Below, piece after piece: positions 1 to 8,034 of a stretch of 64,000 nucleotides of DNA (position 1 is its first letter; each line of letters begins with the position of its first letter). Position numbers and translations under genes: made by a program. This stretch comes from Micromonospora andamanensis (GTDB taxonomy: Bacteria; Actinomycetota; Actinomycetes; Mycobacteriales; Micromonosporaceae): assembly GCF_016863495.1 (NCBI RefSeq), contig NZ_BOOZ01000011.1, positions 206,750 through 270,749 on the forward strand, in the 5' to 3' direction. Under the pieces are notes generated by a model. That model saw only the letters and a list, made by a program, of their open reading frames with translations, ran no database searches and was not told the origin of the DNA.

Positions 1-584
1 AGCCGGTCCACCGCGGCCACCGGCAGCAGCGCCCGCACCGCCGGGCCGCGGACCGTCGCGCCGGCCGCCGCCACCGCCAGGCGGTGCCTGTCGGTCGCCA
101 CCAGCCGGACGCCGTCCTCGGTCACCTCGAACAGTACGGCGGCCAGCCCCGGCAGCGCCGGATCGGTGCCGACGGCGAACCGGACGGCTCCCACGGCGGC
201 GGACAGCTCGCCGCCGGTCAGCACGAGCCGGGTGGCCGACGGGGGTCGGTCGTCGTCGAGCAGGCAACGGATCAGGGCGGCCTCGCGCCGCGCCTCGGCC
301 AACCCGTCGGCCAACCGCGCAAGGTGCGCGTCGAGCAGCCGGTGCACCACTGGGGGCTCGGCGCGTACCGCCAGGGCGATCTCGGCCACCGGCAGGCCGA
401 CCCGGCGCAGTCCGGCCACCAACCGGGCCGGTGCCACCTGGTCGTCGGCGTACCAGCGGTATCCGGTGGCCGGGTCGACCCGGGCCGGGACCAGCACCCC
501 GGCGGCGTCGTAGAACCGCAGCGCGCTCACCGTCAACCCACTGGCCCGGGCCAGCTCACCGATGCTGCGCAGGTCGCCATCCAC
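1..584 (-). CDS. MerR-family regulator fused to a sliding-clamp-like domain (3' end cut by window)
   Basis: Starts at GTG 584 and runs off the left edge with about 194 codons visible. Residues 1-70 form a MerR DNA-binding domain: SIGELARASGLTVSALRFYD, followed by the ATGYRWY wing seen in the family. After a helical dimerisation stretch, the region from about residue 115 resembles a DNA polymerase III beta-clamp domain (PALPGLAAVLFEV, then VRLVATDRHRLAVAA). This MerR/clamp arrangement is known in actinobacterial databases but its ligand is not. The gene follows the reductase at 618-1805 on the same strand and has its own promoter-operator between the two. The leaderless start is inferred from the -10 lying six bases before GTG. 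The C-terminus is not visible. Confidence 0.8.
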   Translation of the reverse strand, partial: MDGDLRSIGELARASGLTVSALRFYDAAGVLVPARVDPATGYRWYADDQVAPARLVAGLRRVGLPVAEIALAVRAEPPVVHRLLDAHLARLADGLAEARREAALIRCLLDDDRPPSATRLVLTGGELSAAVGAVRFAVGTDPALPGLAAVLFEVTEDGVRLVATDRHRLAVAAAGATVRGPAVRALLPVAAVDR

Positions 585-590
585 GGCCCG

Positions 591-621
591 ATCCTGCCCC
601 CTCGACCTGGTCGAGGGTCAA
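591..621 (-). promoter_or_regulatory. MerR-type promoter/operator with 19-bp spacer, probably autoregulatory
   Basis: On the minus strand: -35 TTGACC (621-616), a 19-bp spacer, then -10 CAGGAT (596-591). A perfect 19-bp palindrome, CCCTCGACCTGGTCGAGGG on the plus strand at 599-617 centred on 608, fills the spacer and overlaps the -35. The over-long 19-bp spacer with a central palindrome is the known MerR-activated promoter design. The GTG start lies six bases after the -10, so the transcript is probably leaderless. The -35 overlaps the stop codon of the upstream gene (618-620). Confidence 0.8.
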
Positions 622-1805
622 GTCACCGGCTGCTCGTCGAGCACCCGGAAGGTGATGCCGGCGGCGGTGAGCCGGTGCAGCAGCGCGTCGCCCATCGCGG
701 TGACCGGCGTGACCTGACCGGCGGTGGCCGGCAGCTCGTCGCAGGCCAGGCAGAGCGCCGACTCGGCGAGCATCTTCGCGGTCTCGTCGTAGCCGGGGTC
801 GCCGCCGGCCACCTCGGTCACCACGCGTCGCCCGCCGCCGACGCCGACGAAACGCACTGTGAACCACGATTTCGCCCGCTGCTCGGCGCTTGGTCCCTGC
901 CCGGAGGTGAGCCGCCCGAGCAGCCACCGCCGGGTCGGCGGCAGCTTCACCAGCCCGACCACGGCACCGAGCCCCGCACCTGCGGCGAGCACCGTCGGCA
1001 GCCGCCGCACCGCGGCGAAGTGGCGGTAGCGGAAGTCCGGGCCGTACTCGGGGCGGGCCGCCGCCGAACGGCGGACCACCTGCGGGTCGATGGTCGGCAG
1101 CGGCACCGCCCAGACCGGCAGGTCCCGCGAGCGGGCCAGCTTGCCCGGCACGGCCCGGACCCGCCGGTCGGCCGGGCGTGGCTCGGCCGCGCGGCGTTCG
1201 CGGGCCGCCCGCGACGCCTCACCGGTACGCGAGAAGGCGGTAAGCGCCGAGTGGTACGTGCCGGCGGAGAACCGCCCGCCCGCCCGCACGTACCCGTCCA
1301 CGGCGATCGCGGTGTCGGCGGGCAGTTGCTTGACGGTGAACCAGACACCGAGGTCGTGCGGGATCGAGTCGAAGCCGCAGGCGTGCACCAGCCGGGCGCC
1401 GGTGCGCACCGCCTCGGCGTGGTGGCGCAGGTACATCCGGTCGACGAACTCCGGTTCGCCGGTGATGTCGAGGTAGTCGGTGCCGGCGGCGGCGCAGGCG
1501 GCCACCAGCGGCTCGCCGTGGTGGACGTACGGGCCGACGGTGCTGGCCACCAGCCGGGCGTCGGCGGCCACCGCGCGCAGCGAGGCCGGGTCGGTGACGT
1601 CGGCGGTGAGCAGGGGCAGCCCGGCCAGCGCCGGGTCGATCGCGGCCACCTGGTCCCGGACCGCGGCCAGCTTGTCGGGGTTGCGCCCGGCGAGGGCCCA
1701 GCGCAGCCCCGGGGGCGCGTGCCGGGCCAGGTAGCGTGCGGTGAGCCCGCCGGTGAACCCGGTCGCCCCGAACAACACCACGTCGTACGACCGTTGGGCA
1801 GCCAT
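618..1805 (-). CDS. Saccharopine dehydrogenase-like / trans-acting enoyl reductase family protein
   Basis: A 395-residue protein with an N-terminal Rossmann nucleotide-binding motif (VVLFGATGFTGGLTARYLA, residues 9-27) and the family signature GTDYLDITGEPEFV near residue 110, then ACGFDSIPHDLG. This is the saccharopine-dehydrogenase-like family that includes the mycobacterial trans-acting enoyl reductases, which reduce polyketide or lipid intermediates with NADPH. The substrate here is unknown, and no polyketide synthase lies in the window. A short hydrophobic stretch near residues 275-290 is typical of the family. Its stop codon overlaps the -35 of the downstream MerR gene. The ATG at 1805 starts the recognisable domain almost at once. 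Confidence 0.85.
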   Translation of the reverse strand: MAAQRSYDVVLFGATGFTGGLTARYLARHAPPGLRWALAGRNPDKLAAVRDQVAAIDPALAGLPLLTADVTDPASLRAVAADARLVASTVGPYVHHGEPLVAACAAAGTDYLDITGEPEFVDRMYLRHHAEAVRTGARLVHACGFDSIPHDLGVWFTVKQLPADTAIAVDGYVRAGGRFSAGTYHSALTAFSRTGEASRAARERRAAEPRPADRRVRAVPGKLARSRDLPVWAVPLPTIDPQVVRRSAAARPEYGPDFRYRHFAAVRRLPTVLAAGAGLGAVVGLVKLPPTRRWLLGRLTSGQGPSAEQRAKSWFTVRFVGVGGGRRVVTEVAGGDPGYDETAKMLAESALCLACDELPATAGQVTPVTAMGDALLHRLTAAGITFRVLDEQPVT

Positions 1806-1847
1806 CCCGCGATCATGCCACCGTCGTCGCCGATCCGCCCGCCGCCG

Positions 1848-3002
1848 TCAGCGCGGAGTGAACACCGCGCGCAGGCACTCCTCCGGCCGGTCCCGGAACA
1901 GGGCGTACCCCTCGACGGCCCGGTCCAGGGGGAAGTGGTGCGTGGCCAGATGCTCGGTACGCAGCTCGTCACGGGCCATCCGGTCCAGCAGCATGGGGAT
2001 GTGCCGCTGGCCGTGCTGGCGTCCCCCGCGCACGGTCAGCCCCTTGTGCACGACGGCCCCGGTCGGGAAGGCGTTGACGTGCCGGGTGCCGCCGTTGAGG
2101 ACGAAGACGTTGCCACCTTTGCGGCAGGCGTACACCGCCTCCCGGACCGCCTCCGGCACCGGCGCGCGGCCGGTGAACCGGTCGGCGAGGGACAGGTGTT
2201 CGCCGGCCGGCCCGCCGACCGCCTCGACGCAGACGTCAGGTCCCCGCCCCCCGCTGAACTCCCGCAACTGTGCCGCCACATCGGTGTCCCGCCGGTCGAT
2301 GGTCTCCACGCCGACGTGCTGCCGGGCCATCAGCAGCCGCGCGGGGTGCCGGTCGACGACGACCACCCGCTCGGCGCCCAGCAGCCAGGCCGCCCGGGCG
2401 GCCAGCTGACCCACCGCACCCGCCCCCCACACCGCCACCACGTCACCGGGACGGACCTCGCCGCCCTCGGCACCCAGCCAGCCGGCCGGGGCGGCGTCCG
2501 AGGCGAACAGGGCACGGTCGTCGGCGACGGACTCCGGCACCGGAAACGCCCCGACATCGGCGTACGGCACCCGCACGTACTCGGCGTGGCTGCCGGCGAA
2601 GCCGCCCGCCGCCCGGGGCTGGCCGAAGCAGCCCGCCACCGGGTGTCCCCACTCCGCCTCGTTAGCGGTCGGGTCGGTGCTGCCGTTGTCGCAGCACGAC
2701 GGCAGCCCTCGCCGGCAGTACCAGCAGGCGCCGCAGGCCACCGACGCGCAGACGACCACCCGGTCGCCGACCCGGTGCCGCCGTACCCCACCACCCACCT
2801 CGACCACGTCGCCGAGGAACTCGTGGCCGAGCACGTCACCGGCGGCCAGACCGGACGCCCGCCCGGTCAGGAGTGGCAGGTCGGCACCGCAGGTGGCGCT
2901 GCGCCGTACCCGGACGATCACGTCATGGTCGTTGCGCAGCTCCGGATCGGGGACCTGACCGACCGCCAGTTCGCCGCCGGAGGTCCAGCACAGGGCTCTC
3001 AC
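1848..3002 (-). CDS. Zinc-dependent alcohol dehydrogenase, MDR superfamily
   Basis: A 384-residue medium-chain dehydrogenase. The catalytic zinc ligands are Cys38 and the GHE motif at 59-61 (GHEFLGDVVEVG). A structural-zinc Cys cluster lies at residues 90, 93, 96 and 103/104 (ACGACWYCRRGLPSCC). The NAD(P)-binding motif GAGAVG sits near 193-198. It should oxidise an alcohol or reduce an aldehyde; the lobe order resembles formaldehyde- or sorbitol-type enzymes, but the substrate is not predictable. The GTG start at 3002 overlaps the stop of the upstream SRPBCC gene (GTGA), so the two are translationally coupled, with the dehydrogenase second. Confidence 0.9.
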   Translation of the reverse strand: MRALCWTSGGELAVGQVPDPELRNDHDVIVRVRRSATCGADLPLLTGRASGLAAGDVLGHEFLGDVVEVGGGVRRHRVGDRVVVCASVACGACWYCRRGLPSCCDNGSTDPTANEAEWGHPVAGCFGQPRAAGGFAGSHAEYVRVPYADVGAFPVPESVADDRALFASDAAPAGWLGAEGGEVRPGDVVAVWGAGAVGQLAARAAWLLGAERVVVVDRHPARLLMARQHVGVETIDRRDTDVAAQLREFSGGRGPDVCVEAVGGPAGEHLSLADRFTGRAPVPEAVREAVYACRKGGNVFVLNGGTRHVNAFPTGAVVHKGLTVRGGRQHGQRHIPMLLDRMARDELRTEHLATHHFPLDRAVEGYALFRDRPEECLRAVFTPR

Positions 3003-3433
3003 CGGGGCGGCCTGTCGACCGGCCCGCGTTCGCCTGGCGCGCGGTCGGCCCGTAGCACCTCACCGGTCTCGGCGAGCTGCTTGACCTGCCACAACGTTCG
3101 TCGTACCAGCAGGCCAGGATCATCGCCCAGCAGGTGTGCGGAGAGCCCGGGCCAGGCGGCGTGCGGTCGTGCCCGGGCCGCCAGTTCGGTACCCCGGCCG
3201 CCCGGTGCGCGTGCCACCGTGACCTCGACGGCGCCGTCGAGGCGGCGCAGCGGTTCCGGCCAGACAGCCGAGGGCAGCACCTGCTCCGGCGGCCGGTCGA
3301 CGGTGACCACCTGCCAGCGGTGCGGCGGCCCGGCCCGCCAGGCCCGTTGCCGGCTGACGGCGGTACGGGTGGCCCTGGCCGCTGCCACACCGAGCGCACC
3401 GGCCACCGCGACAACTGTCCCGACCCGTCCCAC
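2999..3433 (-). CDS. Small SRPBCC/polyketide-cyclase-like protein
   Basis: A 144-residue protein starting at GTG 3433, chosen because a GGAGGT ribosome-binding site lies four bases upstream (a second GGAGGT is further up). The N-terminus is hydrophobic (VVAVAGALGVAAA). The body matches SRPBCC lipid- or polyketide-binding proteins weakly: PEQVLPSAVWPEPLRRLDG, then GGRGTELAARA, and the C-terminal helix RRTLWQVKQLAETGEV common in actinobacterial members. It is the first gene of a coupled pair with the zinc alcohol dehydrogenase, which suggests a joint role in modifying a hydrophobic aldehyde or alcohol. That role is inference. Confidence 0.7.
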   Translation of the reverse strand: MGRVGTVVAVAGALGVAAARATRTAVSRQRAWRAGPPHRWQVVTVDRPPEQVLPSAVWPEPLRRLDGAVEVTVARAPGGRGTELAARARPHAAWPGLSAHLLGDDPGLLVRRTLWQVKQLAETGEVLRADRAPGERGPVDRPPR

Positions 3434-3653
3434 TCGTACCTCCGACCTCCGCTGCCGGCCGCGTCGTCCCGTCGCACCCCACGGCGCGGCGGGTGACCCG
3501 CTGGCGTCCTGCGGTGCGTCCGCCCAGCTCACGGCCAGTGTCGCTGCCGGGCGGGTGAACCCGGGTCCCCCGGAAGGGGTGAACCGTCGCGGGTCGGGTA
3601 ACCGCCCGCCGCAGGACCGGGGGAGGAAGCACGCGTCCGTGGGGGTGGGCGGG

Positions 3654-6392
3654 ATGCCGGATGACCGCAGCACCGTCCGGGCCGACGCGGCGGTCCGGGT
3701 GCCGGGCGGCCCGCCCCTGCTGGCCTCCCGGCTGACGCCCGCCGTGCCGCCCGAACCGATGGTCCTGCGGCCCCGGCTGGCCCGCCTGCTCGACGAGGCG
3801 GTGAGCCGCCCGGCCACCCTGCTCCGGGCCCCCGCCGGCTGGGGCAAGACCACCCTGCTCGCCACCTGGCGGCGGACCCGGCAGGACGCTGACCCACAGG
3901 CCCCGGTGCCGGCCTGGGTGTCGGTCGAGGCGGGTGACGACCCGGACCGCCTCTGGTCGTACCTCGGGGCCGCGCTGCGTTCCGTGGTGGGCCCGGCCGA
4001 GCCTCCGCTGCCTGACCGGGTACCGCGTCCGGACGAGTTGGAGCTTCTCGCCGCCGCCCTGGCCGCCCGGGAACGGCCGGTGGTGCTGATCGTGGACGAC
4101 CTGCACCGGGTCACCGAGCCGGCGGCGCTGGCCGGGCTGGAGTTCCTGCTGCGCCACAGTGAGCAGCGGCTCCGCCTGGTGGCGGCCGGACGGACCGGGT
4201 CGCCGCTGGCGGTGCACCGGCTGCGGCTGGCCGGGGAGTTGACCGAGCTCGGCCCGGACGACCTGGCGTTCACCGGCGACGAGATCGCCGACCTGCTCAC
4301 CGCGCACGGGGTGGCGGTACCGGCCGCCGCCGTGGCCCGACTGCGGCAGCGCACCGGGGGCTGGGCGGCTGTGCTGCGGATCGCCGCGCTCGCCCTGCGC
4401 GACCAACCGGACCCGGAGCGCTGGATCAGCGAACTCGGCGCCGACCAGCCGGAGATCGCCGGCTATCTGCGGGCGGAGCCGCTGGGCGGGCTGGAGCCGA
4501 AGGACCGCGAGCTGCTGCGCCGCGCGGCGATTGTCGACGCCGTCTGCGCCGGTCTCGCCGCCGCGCTCAGCGGCGACGCGGACACCGAGGAGCGCCTGAG
4601 CACCCTCGCCGACGACAGCGGTCTGCTCCACCACGACGGTGGCCGGCCGGTCTGGTACCGGTGCCATCCGCTCCTGGCCGACCTGCTGCACCGGGAACTG
4701 GTCCGGCTGCCCCCGGAGGAACTGCGCGAGCTGCACCTGCGGGCGACCGGTTGGTACGCCGGCAACGGCCGGCCGGCCGAGGCGTTGCGCCATGCGCTCG
4801 CCGCCGGTGACTGGACGGCCGCCACCGACCTGTTCGTGACCAGGTGGCCGGAACTGGTGCCCTACGAGCGGCCGGCCGGTGCCGGGTCGGCACCCACGTC
4901 ACCCCCGCCGGAGGAGGTGGGCCGCGATCCCGAACTCGCGCTGGCCTGCGCCGCCGAACGCGCGCTCGACGGCGACACCGAGGCGGCCGTGACGTACCTG
5001 CGGCTGGCCACCGGGCACGCCGGGCGGCTACCGCAACCGCGTCGGTCCCGGTTCGGTCGGCTGATCGCCGTTGTCGAACTGACCCTTGCCCGACTGGCCG
5101 GCGACCCGCAGACCGTACGCTCCGCCGCCGCTCGTCTGCTGGACACCGGTGGTGGACGCCCGCCCGGCGGCCCGGAGCTCGCCCGTGCCGGTGCACCCTC
5201 CGCCGGTCACGCCGCAGAGGACGCCGACGTGCGGGCCGTGGCCGGCACCGCGCTGGCTCTGCTCGCCCTGGACGACGGCGAGCTGACCGGGGCGGCGACC
5301 GGCCTCGCCGAGGCGCTGGCAGCCGCCCGGACGGCGGCACGTCCGCGCACCGAACTTGTCTGCGCCAGCCGGTGGGCGGTGGTGTCGGCGCTGCGGGGGG
5401 AGTTGCGAGCGGCCGAGGAGACGGCTCGGGCGGCGTTGGCCATGCCGCCCTGCCAGGGCTGGTCGGCGCTGCTCGACTGCGGGTACGCGTACCTGGCGCT
5501 GGCGGTCGTCGCGCTGCACCGGGACCAACCGGCGGAGGCCGAGGCGCACCTGGGGCTGGCCGCGCCGGCCGGCGGGGAACCAATTGCCGACGCGGTCGCC
5601 GGTTGGTGCCGCGCGTACCTGCGACACGACGAGGGGGAGCTCAGCGTCGGCCACCGGCTGCTGGTGGAGGCGCGCACCGGGTGGGGCGCGCGCGGCGGCG
5701 AGATGGGCTCGTGGCTGCGCGCCGCCGAGGTGGATCTGCACAGTGCCCGGGGCGACGTGCAGACCGCCCGGGAACTGGCCGGCGACCGGCCGACCGGGCC
5801 GGTGACCGGGGCCGCTGCGGCGTTGGCCGTCGCGGCGGCGCGGACCGAACTGCGGACCGGTGACGCACGTGCCGCCGAGAGCCTGCTGCCGGACTGGACT
5901 GCCGCACCGACGGCCGACTGGCCGCTGCCGGTACGCCTCGACGCGGCGCTGCTGGCCACGGTGCTGGCCGTCCGGGCCGGCGACGACCGCCGGGCGGGTC
6001 GGATGCTGGAGCAGGCGCTCGACCTGGCCGCACCGGAGGGGTACCGCCGCCCGTTCCTGCGGGCCGAACCGGGCCTGCGGGAACTGCTCGCCGCCCACCT
6101 CGACTCCGGCACCGCCCACTGGTCACTTGTGAGTGACCTGGTACGCGTCGTGGACGCGCCGGCCGGGCCGGCGGGCGGCACCGCGACGGCACCGCTCGAC
6201 GAGCCGCTCACCGAACGCGAGCTGACGATCCTGCGCTACCTGCAGAGCATCCTGTCCAACGTGGAGATCGCCGCCGAACTGTCGGTCTCCGTCAACACGG
6301 TCAAGACCCACGTCCGCAACATCTACCGCAAGCTCGACGCCACCCGCCGCCGCGACGCCGTCCGCCGCGCCCGCCAACTCCACCTCATCTGA
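3654..6392 (+). CDS. LuxR-family transcriptional regulator with MalT-like ATPase domain
   Basis: A 912-residue large ATP-binding LuxR regulator. Walker A is APAGWGKTTLL at about residues 59-69 and Walker B is VVLIVDDLH at about 143-151. A long tetratricopeptide-like helical region (about 350-800) follows, and a C-terminal LuxR helix-turn-helix (LTERELTILRYLQ, then SVNTVKTHVRNIYRKL) ends the protein. Members of this family act as ATP-dependent activators that sense a ligand through the helical domain; the ligand is unknown here. The ATG at 3654 is preferred. GTG codons at 3639 and 3645 are in frame, and a GGAGG lies at 3622-3626, so the start could be up to five residues earlier. Confidence 0.9.
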   Translation: MPDDRSTVRADAAVRVPGGPPLLASRLTPAVPPEPMVLRPRLARLLDEAVSRPATLLRAPAGWGKTTLLATWRRTRQDADPQAPVPAWVSVEAGDDPDRLWSYLGAALRSVVGPAEPPLPDRVPRPDELELLAAALAARERPVVLIVDDLHRVTEPAALAGLEFLLRHSEQRLRLVAAGRTGSPLAVHRLRLAGELTELGPDDLAFTGDEIADLLTAHGVAVPAAAVARLRQRTGGWAAVLRIAALALRDQPDPERWISELGADQPEIAGYLRAEPLGGLEPKDRELLRRAAIVDAVCAGLAAALSGDADTEERLSTLADDSGLLHHDGGRPVWYRCHPLLADLLHRELVRLPPEELRELHLRATGWYAGNGRPAEALRHALAAGDWTAATDLFVTRWPELVPYERPAGAGSAPTSPPPEEVGRDPELALACAAERALDGDTEAAVTYLRLATGHAGRLPQPRRSRFGRLIAVVELTLARLAGDPQTVRSAAARLLDTGGGRPPGGPELARAGAPSAGHAAEDADVRAVAGTALALLALDDGELTGAATGLAEALAAARTAARPRTELVCASRWAVVSALRGELRAAEETARAALAMPPCQGWSALLDCGYAYLALAVVALHRDQPAEAEAHLGLAAPAGGEPIADAVAGWCRAYLRHDEGELSVGHRLLVEARTGWGARGGEMGSWLRAAEVDLHSARGDVQTARELAGDRPTGPVTGAAAALAVAAARTELRTGDARAAESLLPDWTAAPTADWPLPVRLDAALLATVLAVRAGDDRRAGRMLEQALDLAAPEGYRRPFLRAEPGLRELLAAHLDSGTAHWSLVSDLVRVVDAPAGPAGGTATAPLDEPLTERELTILRYLQSILSNVEIAAELSVSVNTVKTHVRNIYRKLDATRRRDAVRRARQLHLI

Positions 6393-6410
6393 CCCACCCC
6401 CACCCTTCTC

Positions 6411-6472
6411 GTTGATCATGAAGTTGTTGTCCCGCCGTTCGGCGTGGCGCGACGACAAATTTCATGATCAAC
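6411..6472. terminator. Imperfect palindrome between convergent genes, GTTGATCATGA family
   Basis: The left arm begins GTTGATCATGAA at 6411-6422 and the right arm ends TTCATGATCAAC at 6461-6472. Twelve outer base pairs are perfect, followed by an imperfect inner stem. It fills the gap between the convergent LuxR gene and the DsbA-like gene, so it probably ends transcription in both directions. The outer stem is shared with the palindrome at 20902-20962. Confidence 0.75.
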
Positions 6473-6477
6473 CGGGA

Positions 6478-7035
6478 TCAGGGGGTGGCGGTGTCGATGG
6501 TGGTGAGGAGGGTGGGCAGGGTGAAGTCGCCGTCGTGGCGGACGTCGTTGATGAAGAGGGTGGGTGTGGCGTCCACGCCGCTGCGGATGGCGCCGACGAA
6601 GTCGTGTCGGATCCGGTCGGTGTGGGCGTGCCGGGCGATCTCCGCCTCCACCTCGTCGACGGGCAGGCCGAGCTGCTCGACTCCGAGCGTGAGGTGCACC
6701 GGATCCAATTGATCCTGGTGTTCGTAGAGCCAGTCGTGCATCTCCCAGAACCGTCCCCGCCGTCCGGCGGCCTCGGCGGCCTCGGCGGCCCGCTCGGCGT
6801 ACGGGTGCATGTTGGTGATCGGGAAGTGGCGGTAGACGTGCCGGACCGTGTCGCCGCGCTGCCGCAGCACCTCGGTCAGGGTGGCGTGGGCGAGGCCGCA
6901 GAAGGGGCACTGGAAGTCGCCGTACTCGACGATCGTCACCTGTGCGTCAAGCGGACCGCGGATGTGGTCGTGCTCCGTGACGGGTGTGCGGAGCCGCGCA
7001 GTGACCTGCAGGGGCGTGGTCAGCCGATCGGTCAT
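6478..7035 (-). CDS. DsbA-family thioredoxin-fold protein
   Basis: A 185-residue protein with the thioredoxin-fold redox motif CPFC at residues 43-46 (YGDFQCPFCGLAH) and the cis-Pro loop VDATPTLFIND near 155-165. It lacks a signal peptide, so it is probably cytoplasmic, like the DsbA/FrnE-type and NhaA-linked thioredoxin domains of actinobacteria. The expected role is thiol-disulfide exchange under oxidative stress. The ATG at 7035 follows GGGAGGT directly. It lies downstream of the BON-domain gene on the same strand, separated by a strong 33-bp palindrome. Confidence 0.9.
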   Translation of the reverse strand: MTDRLTTPLQVTARLRTPVTEHDHIRGPLDAQVTIVEYGDFQCPFCGLAHATLTEVLRQRGDTVRHVYRHFPITNMHPYAERAAEAAEAAGRRGRFWEMHDWLYEHQDQLDPVHLTLGVEQLGLPVDEVEAEIARHAHTDRIRHDFVGAIRSGVDATPTLFINDVRHDGDFTLPTLLTTIDTATP

Positions 7036-7051
7036 ACCTCCCAGCCTCGGG

Positions 7052-7084
7052 CCGGGTCGGGTGAGCGCGGCTCACCCGACCCGG
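7052..7084. promoter_or_regulatory. 33-bp perfect palindrome upstream of the DsbA-like gene
   Basis: Arms of 15 bp (CCGGGTCGGGTGAGC and its reverse complement) surround a 3-base centre, GCG. It lies 17 bases after the stop of the BON gene and 16 bases before the ATG of the DsbA-like gene. It could be a factor-independent terminator or attenuator, or a repressor site. The core GGGTGAG/CTCACCC recurs at 7914-7938. Confidence 0.6.
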
Positions 7085-7100
7085 GTGGTTCCGGGCCGGG

Positions 7101-7790
7101 TCAGCGCAGCACCGGGGCGACAGCGATGTGGTTCTGCACCTCGCGGATGCCGGGGGCCGACCAGACGACCCGTTCCACCTCGGCGCGTTCGGGTATGGAG
7201 TGCACCAGCCCGCCGAGCAGCACCGTGTCGCCGTGTATCCGCACCGTCACCTGTTCCGCGTCGGTGGCCCGGTTGCGGGCCAGCGCGTCGACGATGCGTC
7301 GGCCCAGCAGGGCGCCGTCCGGGCGTACCGGTGGTCGGACGGTCATGCCGTTGCTGACCCCGCGTACGCCGTTCAGCTGGCCGACAGCCCGCTCGGCGGC
7401 GCGGCGCTGGTATTCCCACTCCACCGCGCCGTGCAGGGTGACCCAGCCCTGGGAGACCGTCACGTCGAGCGCGTCGACGGGCACGAACGCCTGCCACTGA
7501 AGTGCGTGCTGAACCGCGGCGGCGATCTCCGGGTCGCTGCGTTCGGCGCCGGTGACCAGCCGTACCGCGAGGTCGTTGGCGACCGCCCGGACCTGGGTGA
7601 CCCGGTGCGCGGCGCGCTCAGCCGCCCACTTCTTGGCGTAGCTGTCCACCCGCCCGGTAAGCGTCGCCACGCCCTCGGTGACGGTCACCCCGATCTCGTG
7701 CGGCCGGACCCGGGGCTCCCAGTCGAGTTCGTCCCGCACCGCGGACCGGATGTCCTGGTCGGTGCGGTTGATCGTCGAGATGCTGGCCAT
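7101..7790 (-). CDS. Triple BON-domain protein
   Basis: A 229-residue soluble protein made of three BON domains, about residues 11-78, 85-152 and 160-226. Each has the GWVTLHG-type turn: EGVATLTGRV, QGWVTLHGAV and DTVLLGGLV. BON domains bind lipids or polysaccharides and occur in osmotic-shock and stress proteins (OsmY type). No signal peptide is visible, so this copy is probably cytoplasmic. The ATG at 7790 has a GGGAG ribosome-binding site. Its neighbours (DsbA-like protein, small membrane protein, lipoprotein, STAS) suggest a stress-response cluster. Confidence 0.88.
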   Translation of the reverse strand: MASISTINRTDQDIRSAVRDELDWEPRVRPHEIGVTVTEGVATLTGRVDSYAKKWAAERAAHRVTQVRAVANDLAVRLVTGAERSDPEIAAAVQHALQWQAFVPVDALDVTVSQGWVTLHGAVEWEYQRRAAERAVGQLNGVRGVSNGMTVRPPVRPDGALLGRRIVDALARNRATDAEQVTVRIHGDTVLLGGLVHSIPERAEVERVVWSAPGIREVQNHIAVAPVLR

Positions 7791-7913
7791 CGGTCGCTCC
7801 CTTCTCGCCAGCGTGGCGCGAAACCAGCGTGGCGCGAACCGGCGCGCCGACCCGCCGGCACCGGTCTGGCCCGGGTCGGCAACCAGGTCCGCCGTGACCG
7901 AGCCTGGTGACGG

Positions 7914-7938
7914 TCCGGGTGAGTCGGCCTCACCCGGA
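7914..7938. promoter_or_regulatory. Palindrome upstream of the BON gene
   Basis: Ten-base arms TCCGGGTGAG and CTCACCCGGA are separated by TCGGC. It lies about 125 bases upstream of the BON start on the minus strand. The GGGTGAG/CTCACCC core matches the palindrome at 7052-7084, which suggests a shared operator or related hairpins. Confidence 0.4.
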
Positions 7939-7981
7939 ACGGGCGAGAGGCCGGCGAGTCGAGGCGGCGGGTACTCAGCCG

Positions 7982-8021
7982 GACGGGCCCCGCCCGACCT
8001 CGTCGGTCGGTGGGGCCCGTC
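7982..8021 (-). terminator. Hairpin after the small membrane protein gene
   Basis: Ten-base arms GACGGGCCCC (7982-7991) and GGGGCCCGTC (8012-8021) lie just beyond the stop of the gene at 8035-8448. No T-run follows, which is usual for terminators in high-G+C actinobacteria. Confidence 0.65.
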
Positions 8022-8034
8022 GTCACGCAGAGCG

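Noticed and set aside
84..3638. A continuous plus-strand open frame running into the LuxR gene
   Set aside because: The region before about 3639 is covered by convincing minus-strand genes (MerR, reductase, ADH, SRPBCC). The plus frame there is Arg/Gly/His-rich shadow sequence, so the LuxR protein starts near 3654.
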